DNA from: Venturia oleaginea
Lineage: Eukaryota; Ascomycota; Dothideomycetes; Venturiales; Venturiaceae
Direction of reading: 5' to 3'
Assembly (NCBI GenBank): GCA_013176395.1
Contig: JABMLP010000017.1
Span: forward strand, 930,001 to 994,000
DNA: 64,000 nucleotides
The notes beneath the pieces are model-generated. The model worked only from the letters and a program-made list of their open reading frames with translations. It made no database searches and had not been told where the DNA came from. The position numbers and the translations under genes were made by a program. Positions 1-9,909 of the stretch are shown piece by piece (within the stretch, counting starts at the first letter, position 1; each line of letters starts with the position of its first letter).

Positions 1-1099
1 GGGAGTGGATAGGTCAATCTCGGCAGTAACACCCTTGAATTGACATCGCGCTCATCATATCCGAGCACGTCGTCTAACTACACTTGGTCCAAAGAGGAAC
101 CTAGCATTGCAGTCTTGATCAAAATGGAAAGAATAAGTATGCATTCAAGACTGACCAGACGAAAGTTACTCGGTGAAAAAATCCTGATTCTAGATATCGG
201 ACGACACCCAGCTAAAGAAGAAGAGAGGCTTTCAGTAGGCAGAGCTCGTGTACTGCACAATATGGCACTGGATCAACCCTTGTTCATTTCGGTAACTCAA
301 AAATCAGAACCTGCAGGGCAAGGCTCCAATAAATAATTCGACAGCGATTCAATCCCGGCCCAACCGTAAGTGGCACTATGTTGAGACTGCCTTCGTCCAA
401 TATCTAACGATCTTTTGCAGCCTCTGATAAAACAATGAGCACTTTCATAATGAATGACGAAGTGGTGGTCTTCAAACTAGTGCGGAGAGCCAGCTTAGGG
501 AGAAATCGATGCGCAAGCCTCTAATGCGCTCATCCATGGACGAAAACTGCATTCCAAGGCAAGAGATGTGTATGTCATAGGAAGACTGATTTGGCGTAAA
601 CCATGGGAATACAAACAGGCTTGTTGATATCTTAGTAAGTCTAGCAAATTTCTGATTTCCTCATTCGCTGATTTTGGCCAAGGAACTTCGATTGCACATA
701 GATATCGATGAGATTTTATAAATCTCCAGAAATTTATCGATATCGAGGTTAGGCCCGAAATATCTTATACAAAAGAATACTTCATCTCAACCTAATCTTC
801 GACCTTGGCAGTTTAATGCTAATATGATAAGAATCGACGCTAGAGCGCATTTGTCTCCGAATATGAGCCATGATCGCCGGAGCTCAAAATTATCATATCG
901 TTCGACCAATCCGATGAGATTATCTTCATCGAATGCTTATCTCATCCAAAGATCCCGATTCAACTTCATCTGCTTTCTGCAACCAGTGTCCATCGTATTC
1001 TCATCAAGGATTCAATAACATACCACCACTACTTCACCAATTCGGTTCGCTACGGGAAAAGCCAAATTTGGTTCAACCCAAAAGACCCCAAAACGAACC
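1..1099. other. No gene recognised; promoter side of PheC-like gene
   Basis: I see no convincing gene here. A 98-codon open frame at 40-336 (+) begins with TTG and has no recognisable motif; it could be the last exon of a gene lying outside the window. From about 640 the sequence becomes A/T-rich with repeated GATATCGAT-type words and is probably the promoter and 5' leader of the gene starting at 1100. Confidence 0.4.
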
Positions 1100-2232
1100 A
1101 TGAAGAATTTGCAGAAAATCCCGATGGTCATTGCAGCCCTTCTCTTTCGAGTGTACGGAGAGATATACCAACCCACCCAACCCCAAATCTGGAGCGCCAC
1201 AAACACGACATCCCTCCTCGACATCATCATCTCACGTGGCTACCTCAAAGTCGGCACGACGGGCGACTACAAACCTTTCTCTTACTCAATAATAAACACC
1301 ACAATATTTCCAACCTCTAATACTTCAAATACCACCCTCACACCAAGCTCTTTCAACACATCCTACATTGGCGCCGACATCGACACAGCACAAGCCCTTT
1401 CCAATGCATTAAATCTACCTCACCCCGTCAAATTCGTACCAACAACATGGTCAAACCTAACCAAAGACATTGACGCCGCAAAATTCGACATAGCAATGGG
1501 TGGTATAAGCATCACCCTCGAACGCGCCAGAACCGCTTTCTTCTCCACTGCAACACAGAGAGCGGGGAAGGTGGCGTGTACACGCTGCTCTGACGCCAGT
1601 AAATTCACCAATCTGGAAAGTCTGGATCAAGAAGGTGTGATTGTTGTTGTTAACCCGGGCGGCACGAATGAGAAATTCGATCGTGCGAATTTGGCGAAGG
1701 CGACGATTAAGGTTGTTGGGGACAATAACGCTGTGTTTAAGGCTGTTTTGGATGGAGAGGGGGACGCTATGATTAGTGATGTTGTTGAGGTGGAGTTGCA
1801 GATGAAGGTATGTGTTTTTTCTGTTCTATTGTGTGGCGTGAAACTTGAAAATCCTTCCAATCGGACAAATCGAGATTCTAGTCAAGATCAAGGCCGAAAG
1901 ATTCTTGGCAACGTTCTTTTCAAGATTGTCGAAAACCTTGAATGCTTCAGAGGTCCTGTCGTCTTGATAAAAAGGCTGCAGGCGTCGAACTTGATCTGCT
2001 TAGCAACATCATCAAAGATATGCTAACAGCTTTCCAGTTACACCCAAACAAGCTGTGCATGGTAACAGGCTCAAGCGGCCTCCCATTCGATTTCTCACAA
2101 CTAGGTTATCTACTCCCCAGAGACATAGCATGGAAGAACTTCGTAGATACCTTCGTAAACATTCAAAGTGGAAGTGGAAGTTGGAACACCACTCTGACTA
2201 AATGGATGAACTTCGGGTGGCCGATTGTGTAA
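1100..2232 (+). CDS. Secreted PheC-like cyclohexadienyl (prephenate/arogenate) dehydratase
   Basis: Two exons, 1100-1807 and 2038-2232 (phase 0, donor GTATGT, acceptor CCAG), give 300 aa. The protein is a family-3 periplasmic binding-protein fold. The N-terminus has a hydrophobic leader (about residues 6-20) that looks like a signal peptide. The core carries the block GTTGDYKPFSY, then GADIDTAQAL, then FDIAMGGISITLERA, then NPGGTNEKFDRANL, and the second exon supplies FDFSQLGYLLPRD. This series is the hallmark of bacterial PheC, the soluble dehydratase that makes phenylpyruvate from prephenate (or phenylalanine from arogenate), rather than of an amino-acid transport protein. The length matches a secreted PheC. 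No operon context exists; the next gene is convergent. Family assignment comes from the motif series; activity and secretion are inferred. The bacterial character of the fold suggests old horizontal transfer into fungi. Confidence 0.85.
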
Positions 2233-2460
2233 TGCCGAGTATGTAGTATCGAAGTAGGCATCAAGACCGACGGATCGATTCAATTCGTTTTCCCACAATT
2301 GCGAAAAAATAATCTCGAATTGCAGGATCCTACAGGGAAAGGTATCTTCGGTACTTGAGAATCTACAAAGAAAAAGGATTGACTAACACCTCTATGCGCG
2401 CTCTATAATCGCTAAGCCGAAGGAAACAGGTTGAAAAACATACAGAGTCAGACAAGCTCG

Positions 2461-2590
2461 CTAAACCAATCCGAATGCCTTTAATACAGTCACCGCAACT
2501 GGAACATCTGCCACAATCTTGTTATGTCCTATTGAATGTCAATTCTCTATTCACATAGATTAAGTTGGGCAATAAAAGAAGAAGTTCAAC
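2461..2590 (-). other. Possible terminal exon of the ABHD12-like gene, out of frame
   Basis: On the minus strand, 2461-2531 encodes GHNKIVADVPV...VLKAFGLV followed by TAG. This is the usual C-terminus of fungal ABHD12-like hydrolases, including the Gly-His-Asn that holds the catalytic histidine. A good donor (GTAAGT) overlaps the stop of the preceding exon at 2593-2591, and an AATAG acceptor precedes this segment, but joining them reads Trp-Thr-stop instead of continuing into GHN. Either a small indel has broken the phase or the real junction is one I cannot see. Confidence 0.55.
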
Positions 2591-4180
2591 TTACCACCAA
2601 ACCTCAGCGATCTCAAACGTCAACTGAACTCTCTTGCTTTCCCCTAGCCACACCTCCTTTCTTTGGTTGTCGTCAATCTCACCCGATATCTTCACGCCCG
2701 TGCCCTCTACTTTCTCCAACTCCACCTCTCCGTTTGCATTTGATGCAATATGTAGTACTTCTTCCGCTCTCTGGAAATTCTCCTCGCTCGAGCGCCATGG
2801 AATATCCCAGTCATTTCTCGCGTGCAGAATATGCAGGCGCAATGACCGTTCTGGAGAGTTCACAATGGTCGATGTGAGTGCGGCAAGACGGCTGGAAGTA
2901 TTCCATGTGTCGTGCAATTGGCCTAAGAAGAACTTTTGAAAGCGTGGGTAAGGCCGCAATGGGCTCAATAGAGGTACGAGGCCGCCGATCCTGTAGTGGA
3001 GGAGGAGCTTCGGGAGCGAGGAGAAGGATGCAACTAGAATTACGGCGGCAAAGTCGACGGGCTTTTGAACCGCACTTGCAAGTGCTGCAGTGTTTTCAAC
3101 GTTGGCTGACTCCTCCGTTGAAAGGCCTGCATAACTCGCTTCGTGCGGGAGATGATTCTCAGCCGCCAGAGGATCAGCGAAATGGAGCGCTACTGCTGAT
3201 GAGACTGCAGTGCCGAGACTTTGACCTAGGATGACGATCCGGGAGGGAGGAATTCCTAGGCTGAGAACAAAGTTCACAAGAGCGATACCATCGGTGGCTA
3301 CTCCACGCTCCGTTGGAGCACCAGTACTGAGTCCAAATCCGCGGTAATCGACAGTAAAAATGTGGATCTTCGGAGAGGCCGAGGTCAGGGAACGGTACGT
3401 GGCTGGCCGCTGACCTTGGGCGACATGGCCGGCGTTTCCGTGAAAGTTGATGATGACTCTTGCGTCTGGATCTTCAATAAGAAGTTTGCAGGCTAGGCTG
3501 TCTGTAAAATTTGATGAAGGAGGCCATGGTGGTTGCTTGGATAATAAACGTTCATTTTCGGCATAGACAGCGAGAGGCAAAATGTGCCAGCCGTAAAGTT
3601 CCTCCCCGTCTGGAGTCTTGAGAAAGAATGGTGTTACTTCGTTTTCTGTATCTTGTGAGCTTGATTCGGTTCAACAGGAACTAGGAATGAGGTGAGAGCG
3701 AGAGACAGTAATGACCAATTTCTCTCCCAGATGAATCGCATCAAGTCAATTCAGCTGAATGTCTTTGCGGATCACAAAGTTTTCTTCCAAATGGCAGCAT
3801 CAAGCAGCAAGAAGATAGCATCCCAGATTTCAAGCTGGACATGATAGCCATCTTTGAGCCGATGGATCCTTGGAATTATGGACGTTGGACCTGTGAGGTT
3901 CCTTTGATGGTGGAAATAAATCGGACCAGACTTGACGTACTTCCGAAACCTGATGATTCTGGTCTTTGAAGGTCATCCCAGTAGCCCGTGTGTAGCCTGT
4001 GAGCATATAGAGCACTAATCGGAATCAGATGTTGTAGATACCAGACTTGCTTATCGCGACTTGAACTGACTGTCTTTGTAAGGTCGGATGTGTGAGGAGC
4101 AACAATATCGAGGCGTAAATGAAGCCCAAAGCTACGAGAGACCAGTATGCCTTTTTGAAGATAGGAAGGAGAGCAGGCAT
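2591..4180 (-). CDS. ABHD12/BEM46-type alpha/beta hydrolase, membrane anchored
   Basis: Exons on the minus strand are 4180-4071, 4014-3941 and 3645-2591, phases consistent, giving 412 aa to a stop at 2591. The first exon encodes a single membrane segment (about residues 12-30, WSLVALGFIYASILLLL). It is followed by the luminal linker and FFLKTPDGEELYGWHILP, the typical entry to the hydrolase domain. The nucleophile elbow is LGQSLG, with the oxyanion region at INFHGNAGH. The acidic member of the triad is probably Asp in HARNDWDIPW. The catalytic His expected in a C-terminal GGHN block is absent from this frame but is encoded just downstream at 2461-2531. Relatives act on lysophospholipids or acylglycerols, and BEM46 proteins sit in the ER or plasma membrane. 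It is divergent from SWC3 across a 328-bp shared promoter. Confidence 0.8.
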
Positions 4181-4508
4181 TTCTATCTGTTATCGTGAAT
4201 CGACGAGGCTATGTTGATGCGTAGCTGATGTGAATATCATCGAGCGCGTCTTAGGTAGAGATAACGGTATTGCTATCCTTAGGAGTGGGTGATGCCTCTG
4301 GAAGAAATTGGATCGAAGGGATGTAAGTGAAGCAGTCGACGTGGCTATTGATATTGATCTACCATTGCCTGCCCCGGCTTGGGTTGCACTGGTATTTCGG
4401 GGGCTAGCTTGTACTGGCTTAGGGCATGTGCCCCCACGATTTGAGGCTCTCCAGCGGGTCGGTCGGTCGAATCACCACTTCTCGTCCACAACATGAGGTA
4501 CCGAGATC
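4181..4508. promoter_or_regulatory. Divergent promoter between ABHD12-like gene and SWC3
   Basis: These 328 bp separate the start codons of two divergently transcribed genes and must hold both promoters. I see no clear TATA box or named operator. Confidence 0.4.
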
Positions 4509-5999
4509 ATGGTAGCAGAACGACGACAATCATCGCGCATCAAGGCAGAGCTGCCAGAAAAGAGACGGCTATCTGAAATCGAGGCAGAAAAGGCTGCACC
4601 GCCACGAAAACGACAGCGAACGCCCTCCAAAGTCGAAAAGCCGTCAAACTCAGCAATTCTCCCCACGAAAGTGACAGATGGGAAGCCTTTACCTACGTTA
4701 AAGGGGCCTCAGCCGTTGGATCTGCTCGACACCGAGTACCAATCAGTGCTCGACAGTGGAGTGTTGCTTGCCTCCTTCACGCGATCACGGCAGATATGGA
4801 CCCACGGCACGCTTCTGGAGAAGTTCTGGACCAAGGCAAAGGCACCAAGCGCAAAGAAGATGAAGGAGATGACCGAGGAGGAGAAGGCAGCTCATAAAGC
4901 AGCCAAGGGACCAGCCATGAGCAAGATTGGCCCTGCGACAATCACAATTGAACCACATGCTTTCGAGGTCACCCTTTTCGTGGTCAAGGATACGATGCCT
5001 GGGATAAAGCAAGGACAGCTGCCCCTAGAGAGACAGTTTCAACAATACAATGTGCCGCAGCCTTCAAATGCTCCGGCATATCGGCCTCCTCAGCAATATC
5101 AGCCTCCAACTCCCGTACACACAGTGCAATACCAAACTCCTCCGCAGCCACCAAGACCAATACAAGCGCTGCCTGTGAAACCTTCTCAAAATGCGTCCGT
5201 CGCTCCTGTACCAGCTGCTCCTAGACCTCAAGTGTCCAACGCTATTCCACGACCAAATGCAGCACCGGTAGCTGTGCCGCCAAAACCAAATCCAGGGCCG
5301 GATCCGGTTATAAAAGCTCTTGCGGCGCGAGCGGCTGGGGATCCCGAGCTGAAGAAAATTATGAAAGTTGTAGCCCAGGGACAGGCATCGCCCTCGGAAC
5401 TGGAATACTTTCAGGAACATATCAAGGAGCTGACGGCACAATTCGAGAAAGAAAGGGAGGACAAAGAAAAACGGAAACCTCAGTCCATGCCGAAACCGCC
5501 AGCTCCACCCGCGCCTCGGCCGCCAGTGCAAAATAACACAGCTTATCTAGTAAATGGTACGGCCCCAAGACCACCAAACATGCAGTACACACATCCCCAT
5601 CCACAGCCTCCTCGACCACGGATAGTGAGCACGCCTGCGCCACTGCAAATCTTGATCCAGTTTGGCGAGAATGCAAACGACCGATATTCGATTCCTAAAA
5701 ATAGCATTCTCGAGTTCCTCCCAGGCAACTCACTGCTCTGCTCGTTCGTCGTGGTCAAAACTGGAGCCGATGCGATGGACAAAAGCGGACTTGACCCTAA
5801 AGTTGAATATTGGCAACCCGTGACCATGAAGATATCAGCCGAGTCACACATACTAGATATGATTGGGAGGGTCGTGGCTACTGCAGAGGAGTCGAGAACA
5901 TACATGAGCGGAATCATAGAGCGTTGCGAGAAAGCTGATCAGGGGCTCCATTTGGCATTTAGGCTTCCAAAGATTTCAGCGGATGGAGAGGTCCCTTGA
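4509..5999 (+). CDS. SWC3: SWR1-complex subunit 3 (Swc3 family)
   Basis: Single-exon gene of 496 aa with ATG at 4509. The SWR1 complex is the nuclear ATP-dependent remodeller that deposits histone H2A.Z. Residues 1-60 are basic and rich in short K/R patches, as in nuclear chromatin proteins. The diagnostic block spans about residues 60-165, including LPTLKGPQPLDLLDTEYQS, SRQIWTHGTLLEKFW and the PATITIEPHAFEVTLFVVKD strand. The middle (about 175-400) is a proline/glutamine-rich disordered tract interrupted by a helical segment around KALAARAAGDPELKKIMKVVAQGQAS, which resembles the motif in other chromatin-remodelling subunits. The C-terminal domain (about 400-496) is a compact mixed alpha/beta segment. 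The length is typical for filamentous fungi, longer than the yeast protein. Identification is by family motif. Confidence 0.85.
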   Translation: MVAERRQSSRIKAELPEKRRLSEIEAEKAAPPRKRQRTPSKVEKPSNSAILPTKVTDGKPLPTLKGPQPLDLLDTEYQSVLDSGVLLASFTRSRQIWTHGTLLEKFWTKAKAPSAKKMKEMTEEEKAAHKAAKGPAMSKIGPATITIEPHAFEVTLFVVKDTMPGIKQGQLPLERQFQQYNVPQPSNAPAYRPPQQYQPPTPVHTVQYQTPPQPPRPIQALPVKPSQNASVAPVPAAPRPQVSNAIPRPNAAPVAVPPKPNPGPDPVIKALAARAAGDPELKKIMKVVAQGQASPSELEYFQEHIKELTAQFEKEREDKEKRKPQSMPKPPAPPAPRPPVQNNTAYLVNGTAPRPPNMQYTHPHPQPPRPRIVSTPAPLQILIQFGENANDRYSIPKNSILEFLPGNSLLCSFVVVKTGADAMDKSGLDPKVEYWQPVTMKISAESHILDMIGRVVATAEESRTYMSGIIERCEKADQGLHLAFRLPKISADGEVP

Positions 6000-6820
6000 A
6001 GTTATGTCTTAGACTAAACACGTCTCATTTTTGATCGATATCGCTAAATTCCTGGCGATATAATTCTAGCAACTTGCCAGGAATTTATCAATATCTTTCC
6101 TGGACTGGAGATGATAAACGGTTTTGAGCTGTCACATCACCGGAAAACCATCAAGCTTCGAGGAGGTGACACGTTGACCTGCTGCGCACCCGCGTCGAGC
6201 AATGAGCGGGATAGTCGGTGTCGTGGGGATACTGTGAGGGAGCTAGTGAGCGCTGATGATGTCAAAGGGGGGACGAGAGAAGCATATTGACAAGACCGTG
6301 AAGGGAGCTCTGGTGAGTTGGAGAAGAATGAGAGTACAATGGCTTCTATGGCAGCGATGGGACCACCACTGTTATGTATCAATTTATTCCATGGGGGTGG
6401 ACACCTATCCTCGATTTTGTGAAAGTGATTGTAATCGAGGACCAGCTTCCCTACGTTGCTCCAATACAATAGACTGTCTTCATACAACCGGGCCACTTGA
6501 CAATGGTTTGACATCCATTAGGTCAAACTGGTTAGTTCTGATATCCCAAAAAAGTAATCTAAAGATGAATTTCTGTACTATTCATAGCTACAAGACTTCA
6601 AACGTACCTCCTCCATCCAAGAAAATGATCAGCCTTGTAAAATGATAAAAACCACCCCACTCAAAAACATCAACCTCCCTCCCTCCCCACTAGAACTACT
6701 CTCGCGAATCCCAAATAACCGCCACGGCATCACCAACCCTCCATCTCACCCATCGACACCCTCACACACCCGCGACTCCCCTCAAATACACTTACACCCT
6801 CAATTGATCACAACGCGACA
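6000..6820. other. Intergenic; promoter of bL36m
   Basis: No gene supported. Two imperfect copies of an ATCGATAT / GGCGATAT-type A/T word lie just after SWC3 (about 6035-6095). The last 170 bp before 6821 are C-rich and purine-poor, typical of a fungal core promoter and leader. Confidence 0.4.
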
Positions 6821-7357
6821 ATGGTCACAACACTCCTCCACCCACTCCGCCGCGTCCTTTTCGCAAGATCACCCGCAATGACATGCCTCAACTCCTTCAC
6901 ACGCTCTTTTGCCTCGTTACGGATAGCCACACGACCTTCATTAGCGATCGAGAAGAGGAATACATTGGCGATACAAGATTCGAGGACGGGGATGGTGAAG
7001 GCGGCTGTTGAGCAGGCGAGGGGGATGAAGGTATGATTCTTCTTTTTTGTATGAGCTGGGCTGGTCTGGGGATGATTGGGAGGAAGGAGGAATTGGGAGC
7101 AAGGGAATAGGAAGAGGGGGTTGAATAGAGGGATTATGGCAATGGGAATAGGAATGGTTGGGATAGTATGCTAACGTTGTAATAGGTTCGTTCCTCAGTC
7201 AAGAAACTATGCGACGGGTGTAAAAGTGTGAGGAGAAAGGGAGGGAAATATGTCTACATTATTTGTAGTAAGAATCCGAAGCATAAACAGAGGTGAGTCT
7301 CGCGACAATTCTCGAGTCAGAAAGTGGACAAGGGCTAATGGAAGTAGGCAAGGATAG
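6821..7357 (+). CDS. Mitochondrial large-subunit ribosomal protein bL36m
   Basis: Three exons, 6821-7030, 7186-7292 and 7348-7357, give 108 aa. Residues 1-60 are rich in Arg, Ser and Leu without acidic residues, a typical mitochondrial presequence. The mature part has the bL36 zinc ribbon: KLCDGC, then [13 protein letters not shown], then NPKHKQRQG, with the Cys/Cys/Cys/His ligands intact. The family binds 23S-type rRNA in the large mitoribosomal subunit (yeast RTC6). The final coding exon is only 10 nt (completes Arg, then Gln-Gly-stop), yet it restores the invariant KHKQRQG terminus, which supports the splice model. Branch sites CTAAC and GCTAATG precede the two acceptors. The start was chosen because the presequence begins there; a second ATG at 6878 would leave a short presequence. 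Confidence 0.88.
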
Positions 7358-7889
7358 ATTTGCGTGTCGGTCGGTGGAAAGGACATTGCAGAAAGAGGAG
7401 GCGATCTGAGAGATTGGCATAATATGGCATTGTGAGAATAGATGTAATATATGGACCGAATCCGCCATCAAGCTTCAACTCGAGCATTCTCTACGACAAA
7501 GCCTTCGCTCATGGCATTACCTCAAATGTGTCTAGTCACAACTGCAAAAGTGAATTGGAACGTGGACATACAATGGCACTGCGAGACTAAAATATATGAG
7601 CAACGGAGACATCCTTCATCGGATCCAAATTCATGCTTCCACTCCCACTTTCAAGGCAGTGCAACATTAGCTTCTCTACTCTACATCGATACTGATATGC
7701 TCCCGCCAATCTCTGAAAATCTCATCATTGCCAGAAACTCCGCGTCACTAAAATTGAGTAATGTGCGTTCGAAATGGAGGAAAGGATAGACATTTCCAGG
7801 AGCTGAAAATAGAACATTACATTATTCATAACTCATGCTATCATACAAATACTGCGAGCAAAGTATCGTGCTCGATGAGACGATACATC
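7358..7889. other. Intergenic between convergent bL36m and RTC5
   Basis: Convergent 3' ends. A 112-codon frame at 7451-7789 (+) has no family signature and composition like non-coding DNA, so I do not call it. Confidence 0.4.
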
Positions 7890-9909
7890 TCACCCCATAC
7901 TACCACCACTCTGACCAGCCCCAATTAACCCAGCCATCTTGAGTAATTCCCTATCTGCCTCGATATCTCCCGTACCAAGATTAATCCTCCTTCTACTCTC
8001 AGCTTCTCTCTCTTCCCATGCCCATGCCTTCCTCTGTTCTTCTGCTTCCTCAGTTCCACCACATCCCCATACCTCCAGTGCCTCGATCGAAAACCGGTCC
8101 TGCCAATCTTTACCTCGCCGAATAGGAAGTTGAGAGGGTAAAAATGAGCCTCCACCTGAGCTGTCATGGGTGAAAGTAGCAAATTCCAGAGCATCGTCGA
8201 TATGTAGCGATATCGGTCCCAAAGGAAGGAGATTCGAGATACCAGAGCCTCGCCGTATATGTCCGGAAGATGTGCTCGCCGTATTTGACGGCAGCGGCGA
8301 ACCAAACCCCAGTCCGTTATGTGTCGATGGTGGTTTGTTGAAGTAGACATAGCTTTCATCCATTTTACTAGCTTCGAACACATCGTGCATTGGACTGAGT
8401 TGGAATAATTGTGTTTGGTTGGTGCCGAAATTCTGTTTTGGCGATTGTTTCCATGGAACAGGTATGTAGGCGCCGTATACTATCCTACGATTTTGACCCT
8501 TTTGGTGGTCTTTGGAAGAGGGCATTGAGCTTGAGAAGCGCTTGTATGGGAGTGTCTCAAGGTAGGCTCGATCATGTGAAGATGTTGGTGATTCGGGGAT
8601 GAGGGAGCCGGATACTAGTAAGATAGATGGAGCACGCCAGTTGAACACGCTCTTTTCGAACTGGCCCATGCTGAAGCCATGGGTATTGCCTGAGTAGAGA
8701 GGTCTCAGACGTCGAAACAATGAGTTCCCGCCCAGGAAGCTTGAAAGTTGGGTAAGTAAGGAAAGATCGAGAATATCGCCTTCGGCATCCAGTATTGGTT
8801 CTGGTATCGTCTTCTTTGGTGGCGACGATTCGGCTGCTATTGACGTCGAAGATGGCATTCGTTGATGAAGATCAGCGACTGCGAAATCTGCTGGTTAGCC
8901 CATCCATCTCAAGGTCCCTCGATGTGAGGTTGATATGAAGCCAAGCATTGGGGTTACAGAACAGTGGCGTATTAGAGCAAAGAGAATATTTCGACCTACC
9001 TGGGAAGAGAAACCTTTCAAATAAGGGATGCAGACTATCGAATAGGTATGGCATCGTGGCACTTGTTACTCTCTCAAATGTCTGGTAGACAATGCCTGGA
9101 TGCTGTTCTATGCCAAATGAAGCAAGCATACAGTTTGCTGTCTCTCGTAGTCTGTTCAACTTTTTATCGTCCAACATGGCAGCATATGTGGCCAGGCTCT
9201 CTTGCGGTGTGATTGGAGCAGCTAGCAGTAAAAGTTCGAGTAACTTTAGGAAGTTGTCCGAGGGAACCATAGCGTGTAACGTCTTCGGTCTCTCTCCATG
9301 TTTGAAGGCCTCGGTGGCGTCCATCAGCTCGAAGGCTGAAAACTCCAGGCCGTCTTCATCATCCTCGTCCTCTTCGTCTTCCTCTCCAGGCTCGTCCACT
9401 GCGAATCCCTTTGGTGCCCCTGACGACGCTTTACTCTCGACATTGCCTGATCTCTCCTCCAGCTTCCCCTCTTTGCTGCGAGCTTCTCTGTCAAAGACGG
9501 CACAGCCTCTCCAAATCTCTCTTCGCCAAACCACCTTACCTCTTCCTCCTCTTCCAGACTTCATGCACTTTGTCCATCTCCCCGTAAGAACGGTGAGAGC
9601 TCTGAGCAAAGCATCATTTGTCAGGATTGCTGGTGCCTGACCAGGAAAGGGGAATGCGCCCAGGTAGCTAGCTAGCTGGAATATGACAGGTGCTGCAAGT
9701 AGAGCATCCGGTAGTTCGAGGAATCGGCAGAGAGTGGCTTCGGACCAGTATTTGAGATGGTCGGTATCATCGGCCAGGGTTTTGAATACGGATTTGAAGC
9801 AGTAGAGCTCTATCGGGGTGTAGCACTGCGTGGCAAAGGTCTGGGTTAGGCGGGCTGAGAGAGCTTCTATGGTGGGAGGAGGGCCTTGGTGAGAGTTTGC
9901 CTGTCCCAT
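7890..9909 (-). CDS. RTC5: Restriction of telomere capping protein 5 (TLDc domain)
   Basis: Two exons on the minus strand, 9909-9000 and 8878-7890 (leftover G plus TC rebuilds Val), give 632 aa. The N-terminus MGQANSH is a plausible N-myristoylation site, as in RTC5 relatives. Residues about 20-120 form the helical N-terminal region ([22 protein letters not shown]). An acidic run of Glu/Asp follows (about 170-185). The TLDc domain lies in exon 2, with [24 protein letters not shown] at its start and the terminal blocks [13 protein letters not shown] and [13 protein letters not shown]. TLDc proteins regulate the V-ATPase and oxidation resistance; yeast Rtc5 promotes V-ATPase disassembly. The long inserts with Ser/Pro tracts are usual in filamentous fungi. 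Large open frames on the opposite strand are shadows. Confidence 0.87.

Noticed and set aside
5064..5531. 155-codon frame antisense to SWC3
   Set aside because: It mirrors the proline/glutamine-rich part of SWC3 in the opposite strand; Arg/Trp/Phe-rich composition is typical of a shadow.
9092..9640. 182-codon frame antisense to RTC5
   Set aside because: Serine run and composition are produced by the acidic GAG/GAT codons of RTC5 on the other strand.
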